Of a stretch of 64,000 bases of DNA, positions 51,934-60,999 are shown in pieces. The stretch is from Microbacterium lacus. Its GTDB lineage: Bacteria > Actinomycetota > Actinomycetes > Actinomycetales > Microbacteriaceae. Every line of letters begins with the position of its first letter. Position 1 is the first letter of the stretch. The stretch covers positions 1,612,001 to 1,676,000 of the forward strand of contig NZ_BAAAPK010000001.1 in the NCBI RefSeq assembly GCF_039531105.1, read 5' to 3'. The notes under the pieces are model-generated. The model saw only the letters and a list, made by a program, of their open reading frames with translations, had not been told where the DNA came from and searched no databases. The position numbers were made by a program, and so were the translations under genes.

Positions 51934-52833
51934 TTACGAGCCGATGGCTGATCCGAGCACGGAGACGAGATGTGACTGCGCCTCGCGTCCTGCGCGTGTC
52001 GGCACGAGCGGGTACACGTGCACCTGCCCGGCACCCTCGCACAGTTCGAAGGGCACGCCGGCGGCACGGGATTTCTGCGCGAGCACGTGCGCATCGGGAT
52101 TGAGGACATCTCTCGTCCCGGTGAAGACCGTGAGGGGGCCGAGTCCGGCGAGATCGCCGAACAGCGGACTCACCGCGGGGTCGAGCAGGTCGAGATCGCC
52201 GCGCCACTGCTCGGCGAGGACCTGGCCGCCGGGAGTGGCCAGCCAAGGGTCCGACGGCTGCACGAGCGGAATGCGGGGGTTGCTCCACGAGAGATCCAGT
52301 GCGGGGGAGATGAGGACGGTCCGGGGGAGCACCACGCCGCCGTCGCGGAGGGCGAGTGCCGTGGAGAGAGCGATCTGACCGCCTGCGGAATCACCGGCGA
52401 GGCAGGTCGCTCCGTACGTGTCGATGCTCCGGCGGACCAGAGCGGCCGCCGTGTCGCGCGCCTCGCGGGCGGTTCCGAACGGAACCAGGGGGTAGATCGG
52501 CACGACGACCGCCGTCGACGTCTCCGCGGCGATCCGTGCGGCCAGGTGCCAGTGCTGAGGTGCGATCTCGTTCACCCAGCCGCCGCCGTGCACGTACACC
52601 ACGGCGCCGCGGGTCTCGGGCGGCAGGATCGTGTACACGGGCCAGCCGTCGAACTGTTCCACGTCGACACGGATCCCGGGCCGCAGGCGCGACGGAGGGC
52701 CGTACGGCACCGGTCGCAGCTCGCGTTCCCGGATCCGCTTTCTCGCGCCGTCGGCGCTGACGAAGGTCCGGTTCGCGCGCATCATGCGCAGCGCGAGGGG
52801 AACGACGGCATCGGGGAGGACGGCTCGCATCAT
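51934..52833 (-). CDS. alpha/beta hydrolase (HSL-type esterase)
   Basis: The 299-residue protein has the oxyanion motif YVHGGGWVNE and nucleophile GDSAGGQIA, with a late acid (GTRDVLNPDAH) and His (GAGQVHVYPLV), the full triad of hormone-sensitive-lipase-type esterases. ATG 52833 or 52830. The substrate is unknown. Confidence 0.9.
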   Translation of the reverse strand: MMRAVLPDAVVPLALRMMRANRTFVSADGARKRIRERELRPVPYGPPSRLRPGIRVDVEQFDGWPVYTILPPETRGAVVYVHGGGWVNEIAPQHWHLAARIAAETSTAVVVPIYPLVPFGTAREARDTAAALVRRSIDTYGATCLAGDSAGGQIALSTALALRDGGVVLPRTVLISPALDLSWSNPRIPLVQPSDPWLATPGGQVLAEQWRGDLDLLDPAVSPLFGDLAGLGPLTVFTGTRDVLNPDAHVLAQKSRAAGVPFELCEGAGQVHVYPLVPTRAGREAQSHLVSVLGSAIGS

Positions 52834-52873
52834 CTCAGCATCACACGACGCGTCGACCGTTAGCCTCCTTCGT

Positions 52874-53440
52874 GTGCTGCGCTTCGACGATCCGCTCCCG
52901 CTCCGACCGCGGCGTGTGCTCGTGGCCGGAGTGTCCGGCGCGGGCAAGAGCACGCTGGCCAGGCGGATCGCCCGCGTTCTCGACGCGCCCTACACCGAGC
53001 TCGACGCGCTCTACCACGGCCCGGAATGGACGCCCCGGGAGGGGTTCGTCGAGGACGTGCGGATGCTGGCGGATCAGCCGTCGTGGACGACCGAGTGGCA
53101 GTACTCCACCGCGCGGCCCCTGCTGGTCGAGCGTGCCGACCTCCTGGTGTGGCTGGATGTGCCGTTCGCGACGGTCACCCTGCCGCGAGTGGTGCGGCGC
53201 ACGCTGCGACGCCGCCTCCACCGAGAGGTTCTGTGGAACGGAAACATCGAACCGCCTCTGCGGACGTTCTTCCATGACCGGGAGCACATCGTCCGCTGGT
53301 CGATCAGGACCAGACGCAAATACACGGGGCGGATCCCGCAACTCGACGCCGACATGCCGCATCTCGCGATCGTCCGGCTGCGCACTCAGCGGGAGCTCGA
53401 AGCGTGGATGGCAGGGCCCCTGGCCTCGGCGGCGGACTGA
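52874..53440 (+). CDS. P-loop NTPase, topology-modulation / adenylate-kinase-like
   Basis: This 188-residue protein has Walker A GVSGAGKSTLARRIA, TELDALYHGPEWTPREGF and DLLVWLDVPFATVTLPRVVR, as in the FlaR/topology-modulation family of small kinases. The function is unclear. GTG 52874 is seven bases after TAGCCT at 52861. Its 3' end overlaps the chimeric gene by 55 bases. Confidence 0.82.
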   Translation: MLRFDDPLPLRPRRVLVAGVSGAGKSTLARRIARVLDAPYTELDALYHGPEWTPREGFVEDVRMLADQPSWTTEWQYSTARPLLVERADLLVWLDVPFATVTLPRVVRRTLRRRLHREVLWNGNIEPPLRTFFHDREHIVRWSIRTRRKYTGRIPQLDADMPHLAIVRLRTQRELEAWMAGPLASAAD

Positions 53441-53859
53441 GCGTGTGCCCGGCTACCGCGCCCGACGGTCGTACATGAGCCCAAGGACACCACTGTCCAG
53501 CAGAGCCTCATCCACGGACTGGAAACCCGTCGGGACGAACGGTCCGTCCACCAGGGGCACACCGGAGCCGATGATGAAAGGGCTCTGCTTCCGGGCTGGT
53601 GGTCTTCGAGCGCCGGGTCGAGCTCGTTGCGGTGCAGCAGCACGATCGGAAGGCCCACCCTGGCGACCATCCGATCCCACTCCGGCTTCCTCCGGACGGG
53701 GGAGTGCGTGATGTCGCACAGCGAGCATTCCGCCGAGCCGAAGAGGTGCCCGAGCACATAGCGGATCTCGCCCCCGACGCCCCCGTCAGCGTTGTAGATG
53801 CCCGAGTACCCGACGATCGCCGAGCCGACCTGCGGGGGGAAGGCGTCGCTGTCTGGCAC
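53386..53859 (-). pseudogene. chimeric gene: CDITH-family 5' part joined to RibD-like 3' remnant
   Basis: From GTG 53859, which lies seven bases after TATCCT on its strand, the frame reads YNADGGVGGEIRYVLGHLFG, CSLCDITHSPVRRKPEWDRM and VGLPIVLLHRNELDPALED, an actinobacterial family of unknown function. In the next frame, 53453-53610 reads PFIIGSGVPLVDGPFVPTGF and SVDEALLDSGVLGLMYDR, the C-terminal end of a RibD-like reductase. The two do not share a frame. A deletion joined two genes; the product is likely not functional. Confidence 0.6.
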
Positions 53860-53906
53860 GTGATCAAGGATAAGAGCCGGAGCGACGGCATCGCTCGAAC
53901 AGCGGC

Positions 53907-53951
53907 GGCCCTCCGGCGGTGGAGTTGGGGAACCCGAGCCGCCGGAGGGCC
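53907..53951. repeat. 13-bp inverted repeat
   Basis: GGCCCTCCGGCGG (53907-53919) and CCGCCGGAGGGCC (53939-53951) are separated by 19 bases. The stretch from 53860 to 54139 has no gene that I can support; it is upstream of both neighbouring genes. Confidence 0.7.
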
Positions 53952-54139
53952 TGAACCCGCGGCGAAGCGTCAACGACGAGGGCTGGAACGCTAGGGGGCC
54001 TCACAGCGTCACCGTCGCGGGTCTGTTCCCAACATAGGGAGCGCAGCGCACGGCGGTCATCAGTTCGGATCTCGACCGCCGCAGAATTCACATGACCGAA
54101 ACGTGTCGGCGGTCAGCTGCCGGGCGTACGATCGCGGGC

Positions 54140-54493
54140 ATGAGCCGGATCTTCACGATGTCGTTCGCGTCGGTGTATCCGCTGTACGTCGCGAAGGTCG
54201 AGCGCAAAGGGCGCACCCAGGCTGAGCTCGACGAGGTCATCGCGTGGCTCACCGGCTTCGACGCCGTCGCGCTGGCACGCCACATCGAGGCCGGCACCAC
54301 GTTCGAGGAGTTCTTCGAGGACGCCCGCCTCAACCCGAGCGCGACGCTCATCACCGGCACCGTCTGCGGCGTTCGTGTGCAGGACGTGGACGATCCCCTC
54401 ATGCAGAAGATCCGCTATCTCGACCTGCTCGTCGACGAGCTCGCGCGCGGCAAGGCGATGAGCAAGATCCTGCGCTCACCGCAGCCGGCCTGA
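54140..54493 (+). CDS. DUF2200 domain protein
   Basis: The 117-residue protein reads [52 protein letters not shown] and [16 protein letters not shown], the full DUF2200 pattern. Function unknown. ATG 54140 lies seven bases after TACGAT (54127-54132). Confidence 0.9.
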   Translation: MSRIFTMSFASVYPLYVAKVERKGRTQAELDEVIAWLTGFDAVALARHIEAGTTFEEFFEDARLNPSATLITGTVCGVRVQDVDDPLMQKIRYLDLLVDELARGKAMSKILRSPQPA

Positions 54494-54495
54494 CC

Positions 54496-55020
54496 TCACT
54501 CCGCTCCGAATCGGTCGGCCAGGCGCACGAGCGTCGGCAGACCCCGTGATGTCGCCGGACCGCCGGTGAGACGCTCCGCCACGGGCGTCGCGTTGCTCTC
54601 GGCGTCCCGCTCGTTGACGGTGACCATCCAGCCGGGTCCGGCATCCACGATCTCGCAGCGGCGATGCGCCGCCGTGCGGACGACCTCCGGATCGGTCGGG
54701 TCCACGACACCCCCGCCGTGGAGGGTCACCTCGCAGCGCCGGATGTCGAGCCGATCCGCATGAACGTCGACGATCGCGACGACGTCGGCGAGCGGCATCC
54801 AGAATCCCTCGCGTTCGATCCCGGAGCGTCGGGCCAGCGCCGACCCTGCGGCCTCGACCGTGGCCCCCGGGTCGGCCGAAGCGAACAGGATGGTCCCGTT
54901 GCTCTGGAACGCGCGCGGATCGGCGGCGCCGGCATCGGCGAAGGATCCGACGACGTCGGCCGTCGACGGGTGCCCGCGCTGTCCCTGATTCACGTTCCGG
55001 AAAAAGGCGACGCACTGCAC
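54496..55020 (-). CDS. DUF1697 domain protein
   Basis: The 174-residue protein starts VQCVAFFRNVNQGQRGHPST and contains FQSNGTILFASADPGATVE, the DUF1697 pattern. Function unknown. GTG 55020 is seven bases after TACGCT on its strand, which supports this start over the longer frame. It ends three bases from the DUF2200 stop. Confidence 0.87.
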   Translation of the reverse strand: MQCVAFFRNVNQGQRGHPSTADVVGSFADAGAADPRAFQSNGTILFASADPGATVEAAGSALARRSGIEREGFWMPLADVVAIVDVHADRLDIRRCEVTLHGGGVVDPTDPEVVRTAAHRRCEIVDAGPGWMVTVNERDAESNATPVAERLTGGPATSRGLPTLVRLADRFGAE

Positions 55021-55106
55021 AATCAGGAGCGTACGCCGTCCGGATGCGGCGCATCCGGATGCCGATGCATCGCCCCCCGCCCACGTGCCGGGCGTAGCCT
55101 GATCGA

Positions 55107-55832
55107 ATGCCGTCACAGACCTCTCTGAGCGCGCGCGCCGCGCTCATCGCGTTGACGGAAGACGTGGCCGCCGGGCGCGGAGCCGGGTTCCCCGGCTTGA
55201 GCGCCCTGCCCGCTTCGGCGGATGCCCGGTCGTCGGCCGTGCTGATCCTGTTCGGCATCCTGGACGGACTGCCCAGCGACCATCGAGCCGCGAGCGACGC
55301 CGTCTCACGCGACCTCGACGTCCTGCTGCTCGAGCGCGCGGCGACGCTGCGGGCCCATCCCGGTCAAGTCGCCTTCCCCGGCGGTCGCCTGGACCCGCAG
55401 GATTCCGGACCGGTCGACGCAGCGCTGCGCGAGGCGCAGGAGGAGACCGGACTGGACCCCGACGGGGTGGAAGTGCTGGGCATGCTCGAACGCGTCCCGC
55501 TGGCCTTCTCGCAGAACCTGGTCACGCCCGTCGTCGCGTGGTGGCGGCATCCGTCAGAGGTCCGTGTCGTCGACGAGGCCGAGTCGGCCGCGGTCTTCCG
55601 CGCGCCGGTCGCCGATCTGCTCGACCCGGCGCATCGAGGAGTGACGGTGATCCGCCGCGACGGCCGGACGTGGAGCGGACCCGGCTTCACCGTCGAGCGC
55701 GAGGGCCGCGAATTCCTCGTGTGGGGGTTCACGGCGATGCTGCTCGACGGCCTGTTCGAGCGGCTCGGCTGGACCGAGCCCTGGGACCGGGCCCGCGAGC
55801 TTCCGTTGGATCTGGACGGCCTGCCGCGGTGA
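55107..55832 (+). CDS. Nudix hydrolase (CoA pyrophosphatase-like)
   Basis: The 241-residue protein has an N-terminal helix region and a Nudix box (GGRLDPQDSGPVDAALREAQ then EETGL), with LLLERAATLRAHPGQVAFPG before it, as in NudL/CoA diphosphatases. It would hydrolyse nucleoside-diphosphate-linked compounds. ATG 55107 lies six bases after TAGCCT (55095-55100). It is coupled to the photolyase gene (GTGA). Confidence 0.9.
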   Translation: MPSQTSLSARAALIALTEDVAAGRGAGFPGLSALPASADARSSAVLILFGILDGLPSDHRAASDAVSRDLDVLLLERAATLRAHPGQVAFPGGRLDPQDSGPVDAALREAQEETGLDPDGVEVLGMLERVPLAFSQNLVTPVVAWWRHPSEVRVVDEAESAAVFRAPVADLLDPAHRGVTVIRRDGRTWSGPGFTVEREGREFLVWGFTAMLLDGLFERLGWTEPWDRARELPLDLDGLPR

Positions 55833-57265
55833 AGGCGGCGCTCATCCTGGCGACCCAGCAGTTCGCCGATCACCCGGCGCTCGCCGATCCCGACATCGAC
55901 CTGATCCTGTTCGTCGAAGCGGATGCCGCCTTCCGTCGGCGCCCGTATCACTCCCACAAGATCGTGCTGCTGCTGTCGGCCATGCGGCACACCGCAGCGC
56001 GGCTGTCGGCCGACGGCCGCCGGGTGGAGCGCGTGACGCTGGATGCCGACCTCGGGTTCCTGCACGCGCTTCGGCACCTCGCCCGCACGCACGACATCGA
56101 GGCGCTCGCATGGATGTCGGCGACCGATCGGGGTGTGGACCGTCGCCTCCTGCGCTTCTGCGAGCAGGAGTCGCTGCACACCCGCGTCTACTCCGACGCT
56201 CTGTTCCTGACTCCTGCCCGCGACCTCGACGAATGGTTCACGGGGCATGCCGCGGCGCGCATGGAGGACTTCTATCGGTGGCAGCGCCGGAGGACCGGCA
56301 TCCTCATGGACGGCGCGCAGCCCGTCGGCAAGCGCTGGAATTTCGACGCCGACAACCGCGAGCCGCTGCCGAAAGGCGGCATCGACGTGCCCGCGCCCCT
56401 GCTGCCCGAGCACGACGACATCACCCGTGACGTGATCGCCGAGGTGGCGAGGCGCTTTCCGGATGCGCCGGGCGACGCTGCGGAATTCTGGCTGCCGGTG
56501 ACGCCGGATGCCGCGCGTCGCTGGCTGGATGACTTCGTGTCGCGGCGCCTCGAGCTCTTCGGTCGCTACGAGGACGCGATGGCCGCGGAAGAGCCGTTCC
56601 TCTTCCACTCGCTGCTGAGCCCCCTGCTGAACATCGGACTGCTCACGGTGGACGAGGTCGTGGACGCGGTGCTCGCGCATCCGGACGCGCCGCTCGCGTC
56701 GCTGGAGGGCTTCATCCGGCAGGTGATCGGGTGGCGCGAGTACATGCGCGGTGCGTACCGGGCGATGCCGGAGCTGAAGCAGGCGAACCACTTCGCTCTG
56801 TCGAGGAGGCTCGAGCCGTGGTGGTACACCGGGCACGGCATCCCGGATGATCTTCCCGTGCCGGTGCGGACCGTGCTCGAGCGCGTCCTGCGCTGGGGGT
56901 ACGCCCATCACATCGAGCGGCTCATGGTGCTCGGCAACTGGTTCCTGCTGCAGGGCTACCACCCGCACGACGTGTACGACTGGTTCTCGGCGCTGTTCGT
57001 CGATGCGTACGAGTGGGTGATGGTGCCGAACGTGCAGGGAATGAGCCAGTACGCGGACGGTGGTCGCGTGGCGACGAAGCCGTACATCTCGGGCGGGGCG
57101 TACCTGCAGAAGATGGGATCGTGGTGGGGGAGCGCCGCCGAGGCGCGGGACTCGGAGTTCACCGCCGCGTATTGGGCGTTCCTCGACGCGCACGAGGAGC
57201 AGCTGCGGGGCAACCCGCGTCTGTCCCTCCCGCTCGCGCAGATGCGCAAGCGCCGCGCCGGCTGA
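55829..57265 (+). CDS. FeS-BCP-type photolyase/cryptochrome lacking cluster cysteines
   Basis: This 478-residue protein belongs to the bacterial (6-4)/FeS-BCP cryptochrome-photolyase branch: DFYRWQRRRTGILMDGAQPVG, GWREYMRGAYRAMPELKQAN, HHIERLMVLGNWFLL and NVQGMSQYADGGRVATKPYI. Family members normally bind a [4Fe-4S] cluster with four Cys, but only one Cys is present here (RFCEQES) and the usual C-terminal Cys region reads MGSWWGSAAEARDSEF. It may repair UV damage without the cluster. Start is GTG 55829, overlapping the Nudix stop. Confidence 0.85.
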   Translation: MKAALILATQQFADHPALADPDIDLILFVEADAAFRRRPYHSHKIVLLLSAMRHTAARLSADGRRVERVTLDADLGFLHALRHLARTHDIEALAWMSATDRGVDRRLLRFCEQESLHTRVYSDALFLTPARDLDEWFTGHAAARMEDFYRWQRRRTGILMDGAQPVGKRWNFDADNREPLPKGGIDVPAPLLPEHDDITRDVIAEVARRFPDAPGDAAEFWLPVTPDAARRWLDDFVSRRLELFGRYEDAMAAEEPFLFHSLLSPLLNIGLLTVDEVVDAVLAHPDAPLASLEGFIRQVIGWREYMRGAYRAMPELKQANHFALSRRLEPWWYTGHGIPDDLPVPVRTVLERVLRWGYAHHIERLMVLGNWFLLQGYHPHDVYDWFSALFVDAYEWVMVPNVQGMSQYADGGRVATKPYISGGAYLQKMGSWWGSAAEARDSEFTAAYWAFLDAHEEQLRGNPRLSLPLAQMRKRRAG

Positions 57266-57383
57266 CCTGCTCCTCGCGAGAGGGCACTTCTGACAGGCGA
57301 CACGCCGGTGAAGCGGTCCGTTTCTGCCCTCTCGCGCGGTGCAGGTGGGTCTAGGGTTCAGCCATCGAGGCTCAGGAGGTGCG

Positions 57384-58052
57384 ATGGCGCGTCGGATGGC
57401 TGATCCGGAGTACAAGCGGCTGCAGGAGTCCCGGCTGGACGAACTGCAGATCCTGCCGGTGAACGACCTCGCGACCCGCCTGCAGCGCGGGCGCCCCGCC
57501 GACGAGTGGCCGCCCTACGTCTCGGCCGAGCACGACCTCGAGAAGGCCCGGATCATCGTGCTCATCCCGCGCCCCGAACCGCGACCGCGCCTGAAGGTGG
57601 GATCGGGCATGTTCTCCCTCGAGGACGACCACCCTTCGGCCGAACGCCTCGCGCGCGTGCTCGAAGCCGTCGATCTCCAACCCCGACACGTGATGCCGTG
57701 GCACGCGTACCCGTGGCGCGACGCGGGTCGCCACACGCACGAGCAATTGGATGCCGGGGCGCGGCCCCTGCGTCAGCTCATCGATCTGCTGCCTCGCGTG
57801 AAGGCCATCGTCGCCCACGGCGAGGAGTCCGCCTACGTGGCGAACCGCCTGTCGTCTCCGGATATCGCCGGAACACTGCTGCGCGATCGCGGCATCCACG
57901 TCTTCGCCGCCCGCTCGACGAGTCCGTCGGCATGGTCGGGGGACGATGCCACGACCGAGAGCGCACTGCGCACGGTGCGCGAGGTGTACCGCCAGGCGAT
58001 GGTCCACGCGCGTCTGCGACCGCTCGAGGAGAACGGCAAGCGCAGGCGTTGA
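57384..58052 (+). CDS. uracil-DNA glycosylase-like protein
   Basis: This 222-residue protein reads LQILPVNDLATRLQRG, YVSAEHDLEKARIIVLIPRP, SGMFSLEDDHPSAERLARVL and VMPWHAYPWRDAGRHT, resembling the actinobacterial branch of the UDG superfamily. Whether it removes uracil is not known. AGGAGG lies seven bases before the ATG. Confidence 0.72.
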   Translation: MARRMADPEYKRLQESRLDELQILPVNDLATRLQRGRPADEWPPYVSAEHDLEKARIIVLIPRPEPRPRLKVGSGMFSLEDDHPSAERLARVLEAVDLQPRHVMPWHAYPWRDAGRHTHEQLDAGARPLRQLIDLLPRVKAIVAHGEESAYVANRLSSPDIAGTLLRDRGIHVFAARSTSPSAWSGDDATTESALRTVREVYRQAMVHARLRPLEENGKRRR

Positions 58053-58121
58053 GCTGACCCCTTGACCGTCCCGCAGGCGGGCGAGGAGCATGGGGTCCCG
58101 GATGCGCGAGAGGAGAACAGG

Positions 58122-58619
58122 ATGATCCCGGTTCGCGTCGCGGGGATCGCGCTCGACCCTGCCGGTCAGCACGTCATCCTGCTCAAGCCGATCGATGAGG
58201 CACCCGGCGAGGGGCGCATCCTGCCGATCTGGATCGGCGCGCAGGAAGCGACCTCGATCCTGGCGGCGGTGGAGGGCGCGGACACGCCGCGGCCGCTCGC
58301 GCACGACCTGATGCGCACGCTTCTGGCTCAGCTGGACGCGTCCGTCGGCGGGGTCGCCGTGTCCCGGATCACGGACGGGACGTTCTACGCCGACATCACT
58401 CTTAAAACGATCGCCGGCGAGCGCATCGTCGACGCCCGGCCCTCCGACGCGATCGCCCTCGCCTGCCGGGTCGGCGCTCCGATCCGCGTCGCGGAGGACG
58501 TCCTCGAGGAGGCCGGTGTGCTCGACACGGTGACGGCGTCCGATGACGACGAGGACGAGGCCCTCGACGAGTTCAAGCGCTTCCTCGAGGACGTCGACCC
58601 GGACGATTTCCGCGGCTAG
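58122..58619 (+). CDS. bifunctional nuclease (BFN/DUF151) domain protein
   Basis: The 165-residue protein reads PVRVAGIALDPAGQHVILLK, LPIWIGAQEATSILAAVEG and RPSDAIALACRVGAPIRVAE, the BFN/DUF151 pattern. Plant and bacterial members show nuclease activity. ATG 58122 has AGGAG ten bases upstream; the longer start at 58062 lacks one. The tail is acidic. Confidence 0.9.
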   Translation: MIPVRVAGIALDPAGQHVILLKPIDEAPGEGRILPIWIGAQEATSILAAVEGADTPRPLAHDLMRTLLAQLDASVGGVAVSRITDGTFYADITLKTIAGERIVDARPSDAIALACRVGAPIRVAEDVLEEAGVLDTVTASDDDEDEALDEFKRFLEDVDPDDFRG

Positions 58620-58628
58620 CGAGCACCC

Positions 58629-60188
58629 TCAGGGGAACGCGAGGACCTGGTCGCCCCACCCGGCCCGCAAGGCGGCGTCGAGGTCCTCCACGACGCGGTC
58701 CTGTGCGTCGATCACCAGCGTCTGTCGATCCTGCACGTCATAGGACGGCCAGGCGACGGCATCCGTCACCGCAGCAGCATCGGGTGCCTCGCCGCGCGCG
58801 AACGCGGTCCAGCGGGCGCGCACGCGCTCCGAGATGCGATCCGCCGTGCGCCTGCCGCCGAGCCAGAACGTCGGATCCTTCGGACCGGTGGCGAGGTTGC
58901 CCCACACGTAGGCGAGCTCGGCGCCGTGCGTCGCCCCGATGCCGATCGCATTCATCGCGCGCGTCGCGTGGTCGAACCGGTACAGCCACACCGGCGCGAC
59001 CGCGCTGTGCCCCTCCGCGATCCAGATCGTCGGCAGACGGAACGCGATGTCGCGCGCGATCCCGAGCCCCAGCACCTTCTGACGGACCCCCTCGTATCCA
59101 GCGAGCACCGCGTCGCGTGACGGGAGTTCGACGTCGGGGTTCTCAGCCCGCATGTCGGCGAACATGCGCTCGATGTCGTCTTTCGTGACCGGCATGAGCG
59201 GGCTCTTCATGAAGCGGAAGAACGACGCCTCGTCGCGGTTCGTGCCGATCATGAGCGGGACGGCGAGCCCGCGCCCCTCCTTGAGGACGGATGCGGGTGC
59301 CTCCGGCACCAGCTCGCCGTCCACGACCGGCGCGAAGGCGAGGGTGCCCGGGGCGGCGGTCGGGACTGCCGCGAAGACGGCCATCGTCGCCCGGACGATT
59401 TCGTCCGCGGGGAGCTCCCGCAGCCGTGGCAGGGCGGAGGCCTCGACGCCGGTTTCGGTCAGGAACCGCTGCGCCACCTCGCCGGCGCGCTTCGGTCCGT
59501 ACATGCTCGTGGCGGGGGAGGACTCGGCGATCGCGCGGTGGAACAGGCCCTCGGCGCTCGGCGTCGCCAGCAGCGTGGTGACGAGCCCGCCGCCCGCCGA
59601 CTCCCCGAACACGGTCACGCGCTCCGGGTCGCCGCCGAATCCCGCGATGTTGTGCTGCACCCAGCGCAGCGCCAGCAGGATGTCCTTCAGCGCCAGGTTG
59701 CCGTCGAAGACGTCCTCGGGCGTCGACAGCGACGACAGGTCGAGGAATCCCAGCGCTCCGATCCGGTAGTTGAGGGTGACCACGATCACGTCGCCCGTCT
59801 GCACGAGCGCGGCACCGTCGTACATGGGCTGGCTCGACGAACCGAACGTGTACGCGCCTCCGTGCAGCCACACCATGACGGGGCGCCCGGCGTCCTCCGA
59901 CGTCCCCTGGCGACGCCAGACGTTCAGGAACAGGCAGTCCTCGTCCTGCACCGCATCCGGTCCCAGGTGCAGCGCCGGGTTCGTCTGCTGCGGCGCGATC
60001 GCGCCGAACGTCGTCGCATCGACCTCACCTCTCGCGACGTGGGGCACGGGGTCGCGCCAGCGGCGCTCTCCGACCGGCGCCTCGGCGTAGCGGATTCCCT
60101 TGAACACCTCGGCTGCGCCCGATGCGGTACCTCGGAAGCTCGCGCGGGACGTCGTGGCGACGGGCGGGGCAGCAGGTGTCTGGCTCAT
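58629..60188 (-). CDS. carboxylesterase / lipase (type B)
   Basis: This 519-residue enzyme has the nucleophile elbow VFGESAGGGL, oxyanion VMVWLHGGAYTFGSSS, acid and His (GIGATHGAELAYVWGN) of type-B carboxylesterases. It hydrolyses esters. ATG 60188 lies seven bases after TAGCCT on its strand. It converges with the BFN gene. Confidence 0.93.
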   Translation of the reverse strand: MSQTPAAPPVATTSRASFRGTASGAAEVFKGIRYAEAPVGERRWRDPVPHVARGEVDATTFGAIAPQQTNPALHLGPDAVQDEDCLFLNVWRRQGTSEDAGRPVMVWLHGGAYTFGSSSQPMYDGAALVQTGDVIVVTLNYRIGALGFLDLSSLSTPEDVFDGNLALKDILLALRWVQHNIAGFGGDPERVTVFGESAGGGLVTTLLATPSAEGLFHRAIAESSPATSMYGPKRAGEVAQRFLTETGVEASALPRLRELPADEIVRATMAVFAAVPTAAPGTLAFAPVVDGELVPEAPASVLKEGRGLAVPLMIGTNRDEASFFRFMKSPLMPVTKDDIERMFADMRAENPDVELPSRDAVLAGYEGVRQKVLGLGIARDIAFRLPTIWIAEGHSAVAPVWLYRFDHATRAMNAIGIGATHGAELAYVWGNLATGPKDPTFWLGGRRTADRISERVRARWTAFARGEAPDAAAVTDAVAWPSYDVQDRQTLVIDAQDRVVEDLDAALRAGWGDQVLAFP

Positions 60189-60198
60189 CACCGCCAGG

Positions 60199-60909
60199 CT
60201 AGCGGGCGGCGCGCACCGCCGAGGCCGCGTCGGCCGGGCTCCCGTGCCACGGCGTTCCGTGTCCGGGGAGCACCCAGTCCGCGTCGAGATCTGCAAGACG
60301 GTCCAACGATCGCAGCGCGAGCTCGGGGTCGTCCGTGAACGGTGCCGGCTGCATGCCCGCGCGGCCGGTCAGCACGTGCGTGGTCGTCAGCGCATCGCCG
60401 ACGAACACCGCGCGCACCGAGGGGACGAACACGGCGATGCTCCCGGGCGAATGGCCCGGCATCCCGACGACCACGGGTGATCCCGGCAGGGGGAGGACAT
60501 CACCGTCAGCGACCTCGACGACGTCCGTCAGATAGCGGGTGCGCATGCCGCCCTTGCGGAGCGCGTACCCGAAGAAGCGGAGGAGTGCACCGATGCGGAA
60601 CGGACCCATCGCGACCGCCGGCTTCTTTCCGCCCTTGGCGCGGTCCGCGTCGGCGGCGTGGACGAAGACCGGGACACCCTGTTCAGCCCGCATGCGCTCG
60701 GCGAAGCCGAGGTGATCGCTGTCTCCGTGGGTCAGCACGATGCCCTTCACGTCCGCGAGCGAGCGGTTCATCGTCGCGAGTTCGCGGGTCAGATCGCGGT
60801 GGTGGCCGGGCAGCCCGGCGTCGATCACGGTCACGCCCTCCGCCGTGTCGATCAGGTAGGCGGCGACGATGTCGTTGCCGATGCGGTGCAGGTGGGGAGC
60901 GAGCTTCAT
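60199..60909 (-). CDS. MBL-fold metallo-hydrolase
   Basis: The 236-residue protein has the MBL motif VLTHGDSDHLGFAERM, VVVGMPGHSPGSIAV, VFVGDALT and DWVLPGHGTPW. The second His of HxHxDH is replaced by Asp-Ser in HGDSDH, as in many relatives. ATG 60909 has GGAGG eight bases upstream. The operator between it and the TetR gene suggests co-regulation. Confidence 0.9.
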   Translation of the reverse strand: MKLAPHLHRIGNDIVAAYLIDTAEGVTVIDAGLPGHHRDLTRELATMNRSLADVKGIVLTHGDSDHLGFAERMRAEQGVPVFVHAADADRAKGGKKPAVAMGPFRIGALLRFFGYALRKGGMRTRYLTDVVEVADGDVLPLPGSPVVVGMPGHSPGSIAVFVPSVRAVFVGDALTTTHVLTGRAGMQPAPFTDDPELALRSLDRLADLDADWVLPGHGTPWHGSPADAASAVRAAR

Positions 60910-60930
60910 GGCGGCCTCCAGCGGTGGTGA

Positions 60931-60959
60931 TATCATGGCTACGGTACATAGCCATGATA
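60931..60959. promoter_or_regulatory. TetR-type operator palindrome
   Basis: TATCATGGCTA-CGGTACA-TAGCCATGATA is a perfect 11-bp inverted repeat with a 7-base centre between the divergent MBL and TetR genes. A third copy of the half-site (ATAGCCAT) lies about 12 bases further, before the TetR ribosome site. Confidence 0.8.
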
Positions 60960-60999
60960 GCTTAGGTCAATAGCCATCGGTCGCTGACAGGAGAACACG

